Positions 40,401-53,500 of a DNA stretch of 64,000 nucleotides are shown here, in pieces. The DNA is from Nymphaea colorata (Eukaryota > Streptophyta > Magnoliopsida > Nymphaeales > Nymphaeaceae). Within the stretch, counting starts at the first letter, position 1. Every line of letters starts with the position of its first letter. A program made the translations under genes and the position numbers. Where the stretch lies: NCBI RefSeq assembly GCF_008831285.2, contig NC_045146.1, positions 9,560,972 through 9,624,971 on the forward strand, written 5' to 3'. The notes beneath the pieces were generated by a model. That model had not been told where the DNA came from. It saw only the letters and a program-made list of their open reading frames with translations, and did no database searches.

Positions 40401-43400
40401 TGCCTCCCCCTATTCACGTCACTTCCTAGGGGTCTTTTGCAAATCCGGTGAAGTGCATCCACCTCTTACCTGCAATATATTACTTGGTTGATCTTTGATT
40501 CCATCTTATTGTTTTTTTTTTTTGCACCCACCGTGCAAGAAGAGGTGGCTGGTCCGTGACTTGGTTGAGGACGTAAAGGAGGAGAGGAGCGTAACTTGAG
40601 GATTGCCTCAACGTCCGCCGGTACTCCGGCGATCGCATCCCCCTTTCCTTACAAAAGACCGGGGTTAAATTGGTCTTACAGGTGAAGAAGGCTTTCCTCG
40701 TCTCGAAGTTGATTTTCTATTCACTTCTATACCTTGATACTTGTTGGGTTTTGCCTCTTGGATCTTGATTCCAGCAAGGAGAACGTGTGGCGCAACCTCT
40801 ACCCGTGGGAGATTGCAGCCCGAGAGAGAGAAGGAACCACTTCCGTCGAGCGACATCGACGATCGTTTCCCCCAATCGACATTCCGTTCACCCTTGGGGC
40901 TGATTGGGAATCCGCTTCTTCATCTATAGACGTTATGGCGGATTGCCGTATGGGAGAGTGGATCATTGACAGTGGCGCTACTCACCACATGACCGGCGAT
41001 CCTAAGGTCTTTCATGGGTATAAGCTTTCATCAGGAAATGATCGTGTTTCCCTTGCCGATGGTTCATCTATCTCTGTGGCTGGAAAAGGGAGTCTCCCAT
41101 TTTTGAACAAGTTCTTAGTCCACAATGCTCTACATGTTCCTCATATTCCCTTGAATCTCTTGTCGGTTAGCAAGATCACGAAGGAGTTAAATTGCGAACT
41201 TATATTTTCCGCTGATCGCTGTGTTATGCAGGACTTGGTGACAGGGAAGAGGATTGGGATTGGTCTAGCTTTTGACGGGCTCTATCGTTTACCTATGCGT
41301 GCTGCTCAGGCTCTCATGACGGCAGTCAGCCAAGCCACGAAGAATAGAGAGGACTCCCTTCAGTTGCTTCTACGTTGGCATGAGTGCCTTGGACACTTGC
41401 CTTTTGGCCTTCTTAGACAGTTGTTTCCTGATATATGTTCCAGGTTAGATATGATTATGGTGTCTTGTGATGTCTGTCACCTGGCCAAACATGTTAGGGC
41501 TTCATACCCTTTGTCTAGCCATCGGTCTAATGAGGTATTTGCCATGATTCATTCTGATGTGTGGGGGCCTGCAGGGATTCCTTCTTGTCATGGTTTTCAA
41601 TATTTTATCACCTTTATAGATGATTATTCTCGTAACACTATTGTCTACTTGTTGAAAGACCGTAGTGAAGTTCCTACTGTCATAGAGACTTTCATTGCTT
41701 ATGTGGAAACTCAATATGGAGCATCTGTTAAGACATTTCGATCTGACAATGCTCGAGAGTATATGTGCCAGTCTGTTGATAGCTTCTTTCGAAAAAAGGG
41801 AATTGTTCATGAGACTTCCTGTAGTTATACCCCTCCTCAAAATGGAGTTGCTGAACGAAAAAATCGTCAGTTATTGAATATGACTCGGACTCTTCTTTTT
41901 CAACGTCATGTTCCAAAAAAGTATTGGGGGGACGCTGTGCTGACCAATGCGTATCTTATAAACCGGTTGCCTAGTCGTGTGTTGAATGGGAAGACGCCTC
42001 ACTCTCTGTTACCGGGGAGTCGTGAACCTTTCTCTCTTCCACTCAGAGTTTTTGGTTGTGTTTGTTTTATTCACAATCATAGTCCTCACATTAAAAAGCT
42101 TGATCCAAGATCTATTAAGGGCATTTTTTTAGGGTATTCTCCCACTCAAAAAGGGTATAAGTGTCGAGACCCCTGCACTGGTCGGGCCTATGTTACCAAA
42201 GATGTCACTTTCCTTGAACATGTTTCCTATTTTGGTGAGAATCCTCTTCAGGGGGAGTACTCTATGTCACGGGAAGAGTATTCTCCGAGTCAGGAAATTC
42301 AGTTTACAGATTTTTTGGACTACAGGCGTGACTCCGTTGGTCCATCTAGTGAGGTGCATGAACAAGAGAAAAATGGAGAGCGTTCCACTGAGGCAGAAGA
42401 GAAGTGCAATCGTCTATTTGGGCAAGTTTACTCTAGGCAAAGAGTTTGTACAGATGAGATGACAGGTGGTGAGAATTCTACTCCCAATCCAATTAGTCCT
42501 TCCCTGGATGACCCAAGTCGTGCGCAGAAGCAACCTGTTGAAGAAGAGATTCAGACTGTTGCTGCTAGTGAAGAGCTTCCCATCGCCCTGCGAAAGGGTG
42601 TCAGGTCATGTACTCAACATCCTATTGGTAACTTTGTTTCATATTCTAGAATGAGCAAGGACTACAAATGCTTTGTATCTTCTCTTTCTTTGACTATGAT
42701 TCCCAGGAATGTTGCTGAGGCTCAGAGTGATCCTAAGTGGACTTATGCAATGCAAGAAGAGATGGAAGCCTTGCGAAGAAACATGACATGGGAAGTTGTA
42801 AAGATTCCTGAGGCGGCTCACTTGGTTGGATCTAAGTGGGTCTACACCATCAAGTACAAACCAGATGGGAGTCTTGAAAGATACAAAGCTCGTCTTGTGG
42901 CCAAGGGGTTTAGTCAGAAATATGGGATTGATTATTTGGAGACTTTTGCTCTTGTTGCGAAGATGAAGACTGTCAGAGTCATTATCTCTTTAGCTGTGAT
43001 GAAGGAGTGGAAGATATACCAACTTGATGTCAAGAACGCATTTCTCAATGGAGACCTTGAAGAGGAAGTATATATGTGTATGCCTCCAGGATATGAGGAA
43101 CCTGGAAAATGTTGCAAGCTAAGGAAAGCTTTATATGGGCTCAAGCAATCTCCTCGAGCATGGTTTGAACGACTCAGACTTGTCATGAGACAATGTGGAT
43201 ACCATCAAGGGAATGGAGATCATACACTCTTTGTGAAGAGAAATGAGCAAAAGGTTACTATTCTGTTGGTATATGTTGATGATATGATTGTCACAGGTGA
43301 TGATGAAGATGAAATAATGAAGTTAAAGAAACTGTTGGCGATCGAGTTTGATCTTAAGGACCTTGGTAAGTTGAAATACTTCTTTGGCATAGAAATTGCT

Positions 43401-45575
43401 AGGTCTGGGACTAGCCTTGTGCTAAATCAACGGAAGTACACTCTATATTTGTTAAAGGAGACTGGGAAACTAGGGTGTAGACCAGCTTCTACTCCTCTAG
43501 ATGCTGGCCATAAGCTAAGTCTTAGAGACAGGGAGCCACTCTGTGAAGAGGCAAAAAGAAGATATCAATGTCTTGTAGGGAAGTTAATTTATCTTACTCT
43601 CACTAGACCTGATATTACCTTTGCTGTGAATGTGATGAGCCAGTTCATGCATGCTCCCACGGATGCCCACTTGAAGGCTCTTGACAGGATCTTGTGCTAC
43701 TTGAAGAGGAATCCTGGCAAAGGTCTCTTATATGTCAAGCAAGACACTCTTGGGATTGAAGGTTATTCAGATGCAGACTGGGTAGGCTGTATTGACACTA
43801 GGAGGTCCACCTCTGGCTATTGTATTTATTTGGGAGGGAATCTCATAGTGTGGAGAAGTAAAAGGCAAGATGTTTGTTCGCGTTCCAGTGCTGAAGCAGA
43901 ATACAGAGCTGTTGCTATGGGAGTTTCTGAGCTTTTGTGGTTGAAAGTATTGTTGACTGATATTAGTATAAAGGTTGAAGAACCAATGAAGATGTATTGC
44001 GATAACAAGTCCGCAATTAACTTGGCCAACAACCCTGTGCTTCATGACAGAACAAAGCATGTTGAGATTGATCGGCATTTCATTCGAGAGAGAATTGATG
44101 CTAAAGAACTTGTACTTCCTTACATGAGATCTGAAGACCAAACGGCTGATGTTCTGACGAAGGCTTTATCTTCGACCTCATTTGAGAGAAATGTATCCAA
44201 GTTGGGCATGTTTGATATGTATGCCCAACTTGAGGGGGAGTGTTGAAGTATGTTAGATGGGTCTCGGGACCGGGTCCGGATCCGTATCTGATCCAACTTG
44301 TAGCCCTTGTTGGGCATTATTTAAGTCGTGTAACCCTAATCCTTAAGGTGTAAATGAAAGACTAAGGAGAGAGAGAGTCTGGCGGCTAGTGGGCACCGGC
44401 TCCTCCTCATTCGTGGTTTTTTCCCTGTTGTTGAGGGTTTTCCACGTTACATCGTGATCGTTGTTTCTCTTCCTCTTCTTGTTCGTGTTTCTACACATGC
44501 AAAAGCAAATATTGGGTCAAGGCCATGAACGAAGAAATGGCTGCCTTGAATGAATGTCAAACTTTTGATATTGTTCCTCGTCTAGATGTAAGAATGTAGT
44601 GAGCTCAAAATGGGTTTACAAACTCAAGTACAAACCCGATAGCAGCATTAATAGATATAAGGCTCGTCTTGTGGCCAGAGGCTTCACTCAGCAGTATGGG
44701 GAAGATTACGATGAGACTTTCAGTCCAGCCATCAAGATGGGAACAATTCGTGTTATCATCTCTCTTGCAGTCTCACATTGATGTATTTTATATCAATTGG
44801 ATGTTAAAAATGCTTTCCTTCATAGCTTTCTAAAGGAAGAGAGGTATACATGGAACAACCCCCAGGTTATGCTACCACTGATCCAACTCAGTGAGTGTGC
44901 AAATTACAAACATCGTTGTATCTTTCAATCCTATTTTACATAATCGCACTAAACATATAGAGATTGATCAACACTTCATTCGTCAAAAGGTCGAAGAAGC
45001 CGAGATTGTTCCTACTTATATAGTCACGTCTCAACAAGTAGCTGATTTTTTTACCAAGGGGCTCACAGGGCACCATTTCTGGGAATTGAAGAACAAGTTT
45101 GACATGATCAAACCTCATCCACAACTTGAGGGGGGCTGTTAAGATTGTACAAATTGGATCGGGTCTGCCTAGACCCGATCCATCTTACCCACACACCCAA
45201 ACATATTGGGCGGTGGCTGTTAAAATATAAAGCCTTCACCAGCACGTTGAAGAGGAGTCTCTTAGGATTCCACCTCCTTGTAGAATGTGTTAAAATATTT
45301 AATGTCCTTGTAACATGTGAAGAGTCTCCTAGGATTCTATGTTATAGTTAATATCCTTGTTATATGGGAAGTCTCCTAGGATTCTATGTTGTAGTTAATA
45401 TCCTTGTAATATGTGAAGTCTCTTAGGTTTCTATGATGTAATTAATGTCCTTGGAGCTTGTGAAATCTCTTAGGATTCTACGATTGGAGACTCTTAGAAT
45501 TCTGAAAATGAGATTATAAATAGAGGCCGTGCAAACCATTTTGGCTACGGCTTCTTCTCCTCAGTTTCTTCTTGT

Positions 45576-45615
<40 letters not shown>

Positions 45616-48600
45616 CCTGCGTGAGTGCTGTTTTCGGGTTACAGATATTGGTGCTACATTTCTATCATGGTATCAGAGCCAGGTTACGTTATCTCTACCA
45701 AACGAAATGCCCAAACAGGTCTGATCTGGTTAAAACTCTTTTCTCATCTTGTCTCTATCCTGAATTTACTTGTCTCTTGCGCAATTCTTGTTCCTTTTTC
45801 TTCTTGCTTACCAAGGACACATCTTGTTATATCGTGTCTTCTTTCCCTCTCATCTTCTACCTATATACCATTCCTTTCTGCTGTCATGGAAAACCTTTCG
45901 CATTCTGGCATGTCCTCAAGTTTTCTTCCTCACCTTATTACCGAAAAACTCAACCATGAGAATTATCTGATCTGGAAAAGACAAATCATGCCTTTCATAA
46001 GAAGTCAAGGCCTCTTTGGACATCTCGATGGTTCAACAAAGGCTCCACCAATATCCGTCTTACAGGAAATAAAAAATGAGGCAGGAGAAGTTATTGCTGT
46101 TCATGAAGACAACAATCCTGAACATGCTATGTGGATGAGACGTGATCAAAGTCTGGTTGCGTATATTTTGTCCACTTTATCTCAACAAGTGTTACTTTCA
46201 GTTTCTGATCATTGTACTGCAGAAGAATTATGGGAAACCCTTGCTGATACCTTTTCCCAAATATCAGAAGCTCGAATTATGTACTTAAAGAAAGAATTTC
46301 AGAATTTGAGCAAAGGTTCAACGTCTATCATGGATTATTTGGGGCGTATTAAGGCCGTCGCAGACCAACTTGCTGCCTCAGGGAATAACATTTCTGATAA
46401 GGAAAAGGTGCAGCAAACCTTGAATGGACTTGGGCATGATTATCATGCTTTTATTACAGCTCTTGAGGTCCTTCCTGTTCTGCCTTCCTTCAACGAACTA
46501 CAAGGTAAACTTCTCCAACATGAAATGAATATGAAAAGAGTCATTGAAAGGACTGATCAAGGGAACTCCCAAAATGTGTTGGCTATGAATGTAAAGTTTG
46601 GTAAGAGCCATGGGAACTCCAACCATGGTGGTCGTGGCATTCTACCAACACCACATAACCAAGGTATGTCTCTTTTGGATACTTCAAGAAAAATACCAAT
46701 TTGTTTTCAGTGCAACAAGAAAGGACACATGAAGGCACAATGTTGGTTTAATCCTCAAAATAAAAACAAAGGGGTAAGACATGATTATAAACAAGGAGGA
46801 CAAAGTTCTAAATCCACCGCTGAAGATATGCAACAGCTATTGATGGCCGCATTCTCAAAGATGACTATAAAGCAAAATGAGCAGGGAGAATGGTTCTTGG
46901 ATTCAGGTGCAGCTACCCATGTGACAGGAAATGCAGGTAAATTGACTAACTTATCCCCTCATTACGGTAGAAGTTGCATTATAACAGGTGATGGAAAATC
47001 TCATCCTATTACACATATTGGAAATGCACATATTCCATTGTCATCCTCGTCTCTATCACTGTCTAATGTTGTTCTTGCTCCCAATATCAAAAAGAACATC
47101 ATATCCATTTCTAAACTCATTGATGATACAAGCTCTTCTGTTGAATTCACACCTTCTTCTGTCTATGTCAAGGACCTCCAAACGAAGAAAATGTTCGCTA
47201 GAGGGGAGCGTCAAGGGAATATGTACGTCCTCAAGGAATGTCTACCCAAGGATTCATCCACTTTTGATATAGGATTGAAGACATTTTCTCTTTCTCATAA
47301 TGCGTCATCAGTGCCAAGTTCTTGCCATTTTCAATCAAAAGTAAGGGGCCCTAACCAATTTTTGGAGTCTGATTTGTGGCATAGTCGGCTAGGACACTGT
47401 GGTCGACATTTCATTGAAAAACTTGTGACAGATAGTCTCATTCCAAGATCAAGTTTACCTCTTACTTCAAGTGTCAAAAAATGTTCAAGTTGTGGACTTT
47501 GTAAGAGTCATGTTTTACCTTTCCATAATATAAATCAAAGGGCTTCCAAACCTTTTGAAACTATTTTTTCTGATGTATGGGGGCCAGCCCCTATTGATTC
47601 CATGTCTGGGTCAAGATATTATGTCTTATTCATTGACTCTTACTCACGTTTCACCTGGATTTACTTCATGAAACACAAATCAGAAGTACCTCACATATTT
47701 CGAAACTTCTATGCCATGATTCAAACTAAATTTTCATCCAATGTGGTGCATTTTCAATGTGATGGAGGGGGAGAATATTCCTCGCTTGATTTTATTGAAT
47801 TTCTACGTGAAAAAGGGATAACTAGACAAATTTCCTGCCCTTACACACCACAACAAAATGGTGTAGTTGAGCGGAAACATCGACATATAGTTGAAAGCGC
47901 CATGAGCATGATGCATGATACTAATGTGCCCATTTCCTTGTGGACTGAAGCCTTCCATACTGCTGTATACATAATAAATTGTTTGCCTATGACACTCTTG
48001 ATGTCTAAATCGCCATATTTTACACTCTTAGGCAAACAACCTGATTACAAGAACTTGAAGGTTTTTGGTTGTGTATGCTATGTTCATGTTGATGCTGCCT
48101 TGAGGAACAAGTTTCAAGACAAAGCTATTCAATGTAGATTCGTTGGATATGCTGATGAATATAAAGGTTTTCGATGCTATGATCCAACAACTAAACGTAT
48201 CAAAACTTCAAGAAATGTCATTTTTGATGAACATAGTTTTGATAATACAAATGAAATGCCTATGACCATTGAATCTTATGATCCCTGGACCAGTACACAG
48301 TTATTCAATGCAGATCCTGTTATAGAAAATGATGTGCCTCAAAGTGAAGATTCAGAGAGAGCAATACAACCGTCGGATATGGCTCAAAGTGAAAATCAAG
48401 AAGATCCAACACAGTCATTAAGTCATCACGAAAACAATAATGAACAGAGCAACGATGCACATCGGTATTCGGGTCTTATCTACAGTCGACGACTAAGGGA
48501 CAGAGATGCTCACAGTGAAGAAGACAACATGCCCCACCTTAGAAGATCCCAACGCATTCGTCATCCCATTCACAGGTGGGTTAGCTATGATTCTTTATCA

Positions 48601-50554
48601 CTTGATTTTCAGTTATTCATGGCAAAAGTTGGCAAGGAGGAAGAACCTACTTCATTTGATGAAGCATCAAAATCACATCATTGGAGAAAGGCTATGAAAG
48701 AAGAAATGGATGCCTTGCATGAATGTGGAACATGGGAGATCGTTCCGAGGCCACACGAAAAGAACGTAGTGGGCTCCAAATGGGTATACAAAATTAAATA
48801 CAAACCTGACGGCAGCATAGAAAGACACAAAGCAAGGTTAGTAGCAAAAGGGTTTACACAACAATATGGAGAAGATTATGATGAGACATTCAGCCCTGTG
48901 ATCAAAATGGGAACAATTCGCGTGATTATATCATTGGCAGTTGAATATGGATGGAGACTACATCAAATGGACGTGAAGAATGCTTTTCTTCATGGTGATT
49001 TAAGGGAGGAAGTATATATGGAACAACCTCCAGGATACACGAAAGGAGACTCTCATGCATGGGTTTGCAAACTAAGAAAATCTATTTATGGACTTAAACA
49101 GGCCTCACGTTCGTGGTTTGACAGTTTCTCTTGCAAGATTCAAGAATGTGGTTTTCGGAGATGTCCTCTAGATCACTCTCTTTTCATTTATCGAAAGGAA
49201 AACATATTTACTTTACTTCTTATATATGTTGATGATATTGTTATCACAGGCAATTCAGAAAAACACATAGAAGAAGCTAAAGTTTTGATGATGCAAAACT
49301 TCAAAATGAAAGAGCTTGGTGATTTACGATTCTTTCTTGGAGTGGAGATTGATAGGCACAATAATCGCCTCACATTGACACAACAGAAATACACGTTGGA
49401 TTTGTTGAAAAAGTCAGGTATGTCTGATTGTAAGCCTGTTGGAACTCCTAGTGTTCTAAATCAAAGACTAAGTGCTCAAGATGGGGAGTTATATGAAGAT
49501 CCTACGCAATATCGAAGTATTGTTGGGGCACTTCAATATCTTACATTTACTAGACCAGATATTATATATGCTGTGAATCAAGTATCCCAATTTATGCATG
49601 CACCTAGAGATACTCACATGGATGCTGTCAAAAGAATATTAAGATATCTTAAAGGGACAACAGGAGATGGCTTAGTTTATGGTAAGAGTGAAAATATAAC
49701 TACTGGACATCAACTTATGACATTCACAGATGCAGATTGGGCTGGAGAGCCCGATCAAAGAAAGTCCATTTCTGGTTTTTGTATTTTCATTGGACGTAAT
49801 CTTGTGTCTTGGAGTTGTCGAAAGCAAAAGGCAGTAGCAAGATCCAGCACTGAAGCTGAATACAGATGCATGGCTGCAGGTACTGCTGAAGTTACATGGG
49901 TTAGACATTTGCTAGAAGACATTGGAGAAAAGATTAAAACATCAATGTTAATGTGCGATAATCAAAGCGCTATTAACATTGCCTTTAATCCCGTACAACA
50001 TGGTCGAACAAAGCACATTGAGATTGATCAACACTTTGTTAGACAAAAGGTGGAAGACAAGGAAATTCAGCCTATTTATGTTCGTACAGATGAACAAGTT
50101 GCAGACTTATTTACAAAAGGATTAACAAAGGAACGATTCTGGTTTCTAAAAGGCAAGTTGTACATGGTGCAAAACCATGCACAACTTGAGGGAGGGTGTT
50201 AAAATATAAAGCCTTCACCAGCACGTTGAAGAGGAGTCTCTTAGGATTCCACCTCCTTGTAGAATGTGTTAAAATATTTAATGTCCTTGTAACATGTGAA
50301 GAGTCTCCTAGGATTCTATGTTATAGTTAATATCCTTGTTATATGGGAAGTCTCCTAGGATTCTATGTTGTAGTTAATATCCTTGTAATATGTGAAGTCT
50401 CTTAGGTTTCTATGATGTAATTAATGTCCTTGGAGCTTGTGAAATCTCTTAGGATTCTACGATTGGAGACTCTTAGAATTCTGAAAATGAGATTATAAAT
50501 AGAGGCCGTGCAAACCATTTTGGCTACGGCTTCTTCTCCTCAGTTTCTTCTTGT

Positions 50555-50594
<40 letters not shown>

Positions 50595-53500
50595 CCTGCG
50601 TGAGTGCTGTTTTCGGGTTACAGATATTGGTGCTACATTTCTATCAGTGGCATACTTGTAAATACTTGTTGTTTTCTATATTTACTTATAACATAAATTA
50701 GGTTATATCAATGACAAGGAGGAAGGTTCATGGTTGCTGCCCTCTTTTATTTTCTCTCTCTCTATTGCACGTGCAGTCACCTCCTCTTCTTCTTCTCCTC
50801 TCACATCTACAAAAGATTCCGTCTAGTGGTTTGGCGTTATATTTCAAAATCTTACAAGACGTGTTTCCCAAGCTGCAATTCAATCCAACAACATTAAATA
50901 AGGTGAGAATGAGCAAAAGAGAGATCAAGAGAGAGGTCTGCCGTTAGAAAAGGGCATCCGGTTGTGAGGGAGGTGGTTTGGCTGAGGGAGACACACGCAC
51001 GGGGTAGAGACAACAATCGGGCATGGGAAAAGACAGGTGAGAGGGAGAGTGCAGAGAGACATGCGAGAGTGTAGAGAGCAGGTCGCGGGTTCAGGCTGAG
51101 CAGAAACATGAAATAGTAGCCGATTTCGCCTGATTCAGTTCGGTAGGGATATCTCCCTCGATACTGAACGGATTTCCCTCAAACCAAGTTCAGAATCTTT
51201 GTCTGGATGTTGGGAAGGTGATCCAAGTGTCCGATCGTCCAACAGATCTCCCAATATCTTCAGATTTGCCTCGGACCAGACAGAGGTAGGCGGCAAAACA
51301 GAGGGATGAACAGCAAGGTGATACTCGATCAGGTGTGTCTGATTTCCCTCTTTATTTTCCTCGATCCATCGTTGCAAGTAAAGAATACAGAGATCAACGC
51401 ACTTGCAACAGGACATGCCGATTAGATTCACAATCGGCCGATCTCAACTCGATGCAATGAAGAACCGTATTCAGTTCCCCACTGGCACAAGCCTGTTAGC
51501 GCCGAATGATCCTTCAATCCTTCGATTCGGAAGGTTTCACCCGATCTACCAACGACGTTAGATCCAACTGGTGGAAATCGTCGAGGGTGTCAGCAGTGAT
51601 GGCGCAATCCGATCGGAACACAACACTCAAACCAGAAATGCCGTGAGGATCGACAACACTAACCTGGATTGAACCTCCGGATGTCGATTCACAGAGAAGG
51701 AGTACTCCACCGCAGCAACAGCTTCTTTGTCCTTCTTAGCGATCCTTCGATGGCAATCACTGCCTCTTGATCTTCTCGTGGCCGAAAGACCCGCACAAGT
51801 GGTTGCTCTCCTTCAATGGAGCAGGGAAAACGCAGTCCAGCTTCCGGTAATGGCCTCCGGCGCCATTTCTCTGGTTGCTCAACTATCAAGTCCAACGTCT
51901 ACACCAACTCCGGCACTCGGCTCACGGAGAAAGCATTTCAGGTGAGATTTCAGGTGGCGTCATTACAGTCGCCGAAGTAGCCAAGCTCCCGCGGGAGAAG
52001 ACAAACTCAAAACTTCATTTCATCAAAACTTAGGGTTACTGTTCATCACTTAGCTTATATAGCTTAAGTGGCTCGAAACGTCCCTGTATCGTCCCGATAT
52101 ATCAACTAAAACAAAACAGAGACAAAGCAAAAGCAATCGTACAAAGTATCGGTTCGACCGAGTCGGCCAACCTAGAAGACTCTGAACTGAGTTTGCACCT
52201 CGATCCTCGTTGCTGCCATGAAGTTCAGCCTGGGTCCAAACCCACTTCGTCTAGACTCGGTCTAGACGGCCTTCATCTCTGGCTGTCTCGGTTCCCTCCT
52301 CTGTCTCTGTCCTGAACACTGGAACATCCTTTGTCCTGTTGCCTGTCTTGGAACCGACTGGACGTCTTCTGTCCTCGTCTTGTGCCTGTGCTTCCTATCT
52401 GTCCAGGTTCCGACTGTTCCTGTCCTCCTGTTCCTGAGCTGGGGGTCCGTTCCTGTGCAGTCTGTTCCTATCAGTCCGTTCCTGAACTGAACGCCATGTC
52501 TTGTTTGACTCGAGCTGGGCTCGTTGAGCTGCTTCCCGATGGAGCCTGAGGATGTGGTCTGGAATAATCTGGTGCGCTTGCTCCCAACTTGGTCTGAGTG
52601 AAGGAGATAGCCTCACTAGAGAAAAGATCTCCTCCGCCCGCAACACCTTCCTTGGCTGCTGAAGACCGCAGTTAGCCTCACTATGTATTCGGACGCCTCT
52701 GCCCGCATCGCCCTCCTTGGCTGTTAGTGCGCCATACTGTTGCTCGGGGCTGGTAACCTCCCTTGCGCTAGGAATGCCTGTTTCAACTGAAGCCATCAAA
52801 AGGTTAGCCTCACAATAAAATCTCTCGGCACTCACGGCCAGCGTCTTCCTTAGCCTCCCTAGCGATATTGGCGGTTCTTCGGCTGCGCCCTCGGTAGCAC
52901 TCGACGGGGCTCTAGGTAGGCCCGTAACAGATAGAGAACGAGGAGAGGGAGAGGGACAGAATGAGATCGAGAGGGCTTACCTGAACGTGCCACTGCCGTT
53001 CACCTATGCTGCCGCTGCACTATCTTCTGCCTTCTAATTCTTTGCATCGTGCATGAAACAGTGAGAGAGACAAAGAGGGAGAGCCGGCGTCGGCCCTCCT
53101 CTTCACACGGGTGTGATATGGGTCCGGGTCTGGACCCTGATCCAGCCCGACCTGCCCCACTCGCCAAACGTTGCATCAGGAGCATTTGAGATAGCAAGAG
53201 AGGGTGAGAGAGAAACAAGACAAGAGGGGGAGAGTGTGATTTAGAGGGAGGGTGGACAGGAGAGAAAAATGAGGAACGAGAGGGAGAGAGGGAGAACTCA
53301 CCTCTCTGCCGCTGCCTTCTCCTCTTCCTCTGTGCTTCTTCTTCCTCAACCTTTGCTCCTCCTCCTTCCTCTTCCTCAATTACGTTTCTTCCCTTGTGCT
53401 TTTTCTTCCCCACTTCCACCTCCTCTTCGCGTCTCCTTCTTCTTCTGCCTTCAGCTGAGGCACGGAGAGGAGCCCTTGCAGTCGGGCCCTCTCCTCAAGC

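Larger units (their letters stand above)
33712..45142 (+). pseudogene. Copia V gag-pol, decayed and split by insertions
   Basis: Gag opens at 33712 ([19 protein letters not shown]) and breaks at a stop near 34123. The zinc knuckle [13 protein letters not shown] lies just before the D insertion. Protease [11 protein letters not shown] resumes near 38158. Integrase pieces (38328-39666) include [23 protein letters not shown] and CDGGGEF, but ERKH is frameshifted. After VI, RT resumes (44501 onward: [29 protein letters not shown]). It then jumps at about 44905 to RNase [21 protein letters not shown]. The end LEGGC plus stop overlaps the 3' LTR. Confidence 0.85.
45218..50646 (+). mobile_element. 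Copia element IV, intact and recent
   Basis: The LTRs are 45218-45667 and 50197-50646, each 450 bp, and I found no difference between them by eye. The primer site TGGTATCAGAGCCAGG starts at 45668, and the PPT TTGAGGGAGGG precedes 50197. A perfect TSD, GTGGC, lies at 45213-45217 and 50647-50651, inside the 3' LTR of V. It has a full-length uninterrupted gag-pol frame. It is the youngest insertion in the window and structurally autonomous. Confidence 0.97.
33192..50856 (+). mobile_element. Copia element V, host of D, VI and IV
   Basis: The 5' LTR spans 33192-33471 (TGTTAAG...TTTTACA), with primer site TGGTATCAGAGCAAGG from 33472. Gag, protease, integrase and fragments of RT/RNase H follow. The 3' LTR is 45137-45217 plus 50652-50856, split by IV. 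PPT-like TTGAGGGGGGC precedes it. Subtracting D, VI and IV leaves about 4 kb, because RT to RNase H carries an internal deletion of about 1 kb near 44905. No TSD was found (GAACT left, AGACG right); the right flank appears rearranged into LTR copy F. Confidence 0.85.

Noticed and set aside
45668-45683. tRNA gene suspected from the tRNA-like sequence
   Set aside because: It is only the 12-16 bases complementary to the tRNA 3' end, i.e. a primer binding site. No cloverleaf or A/B boxes were found here or at the other primer sites.
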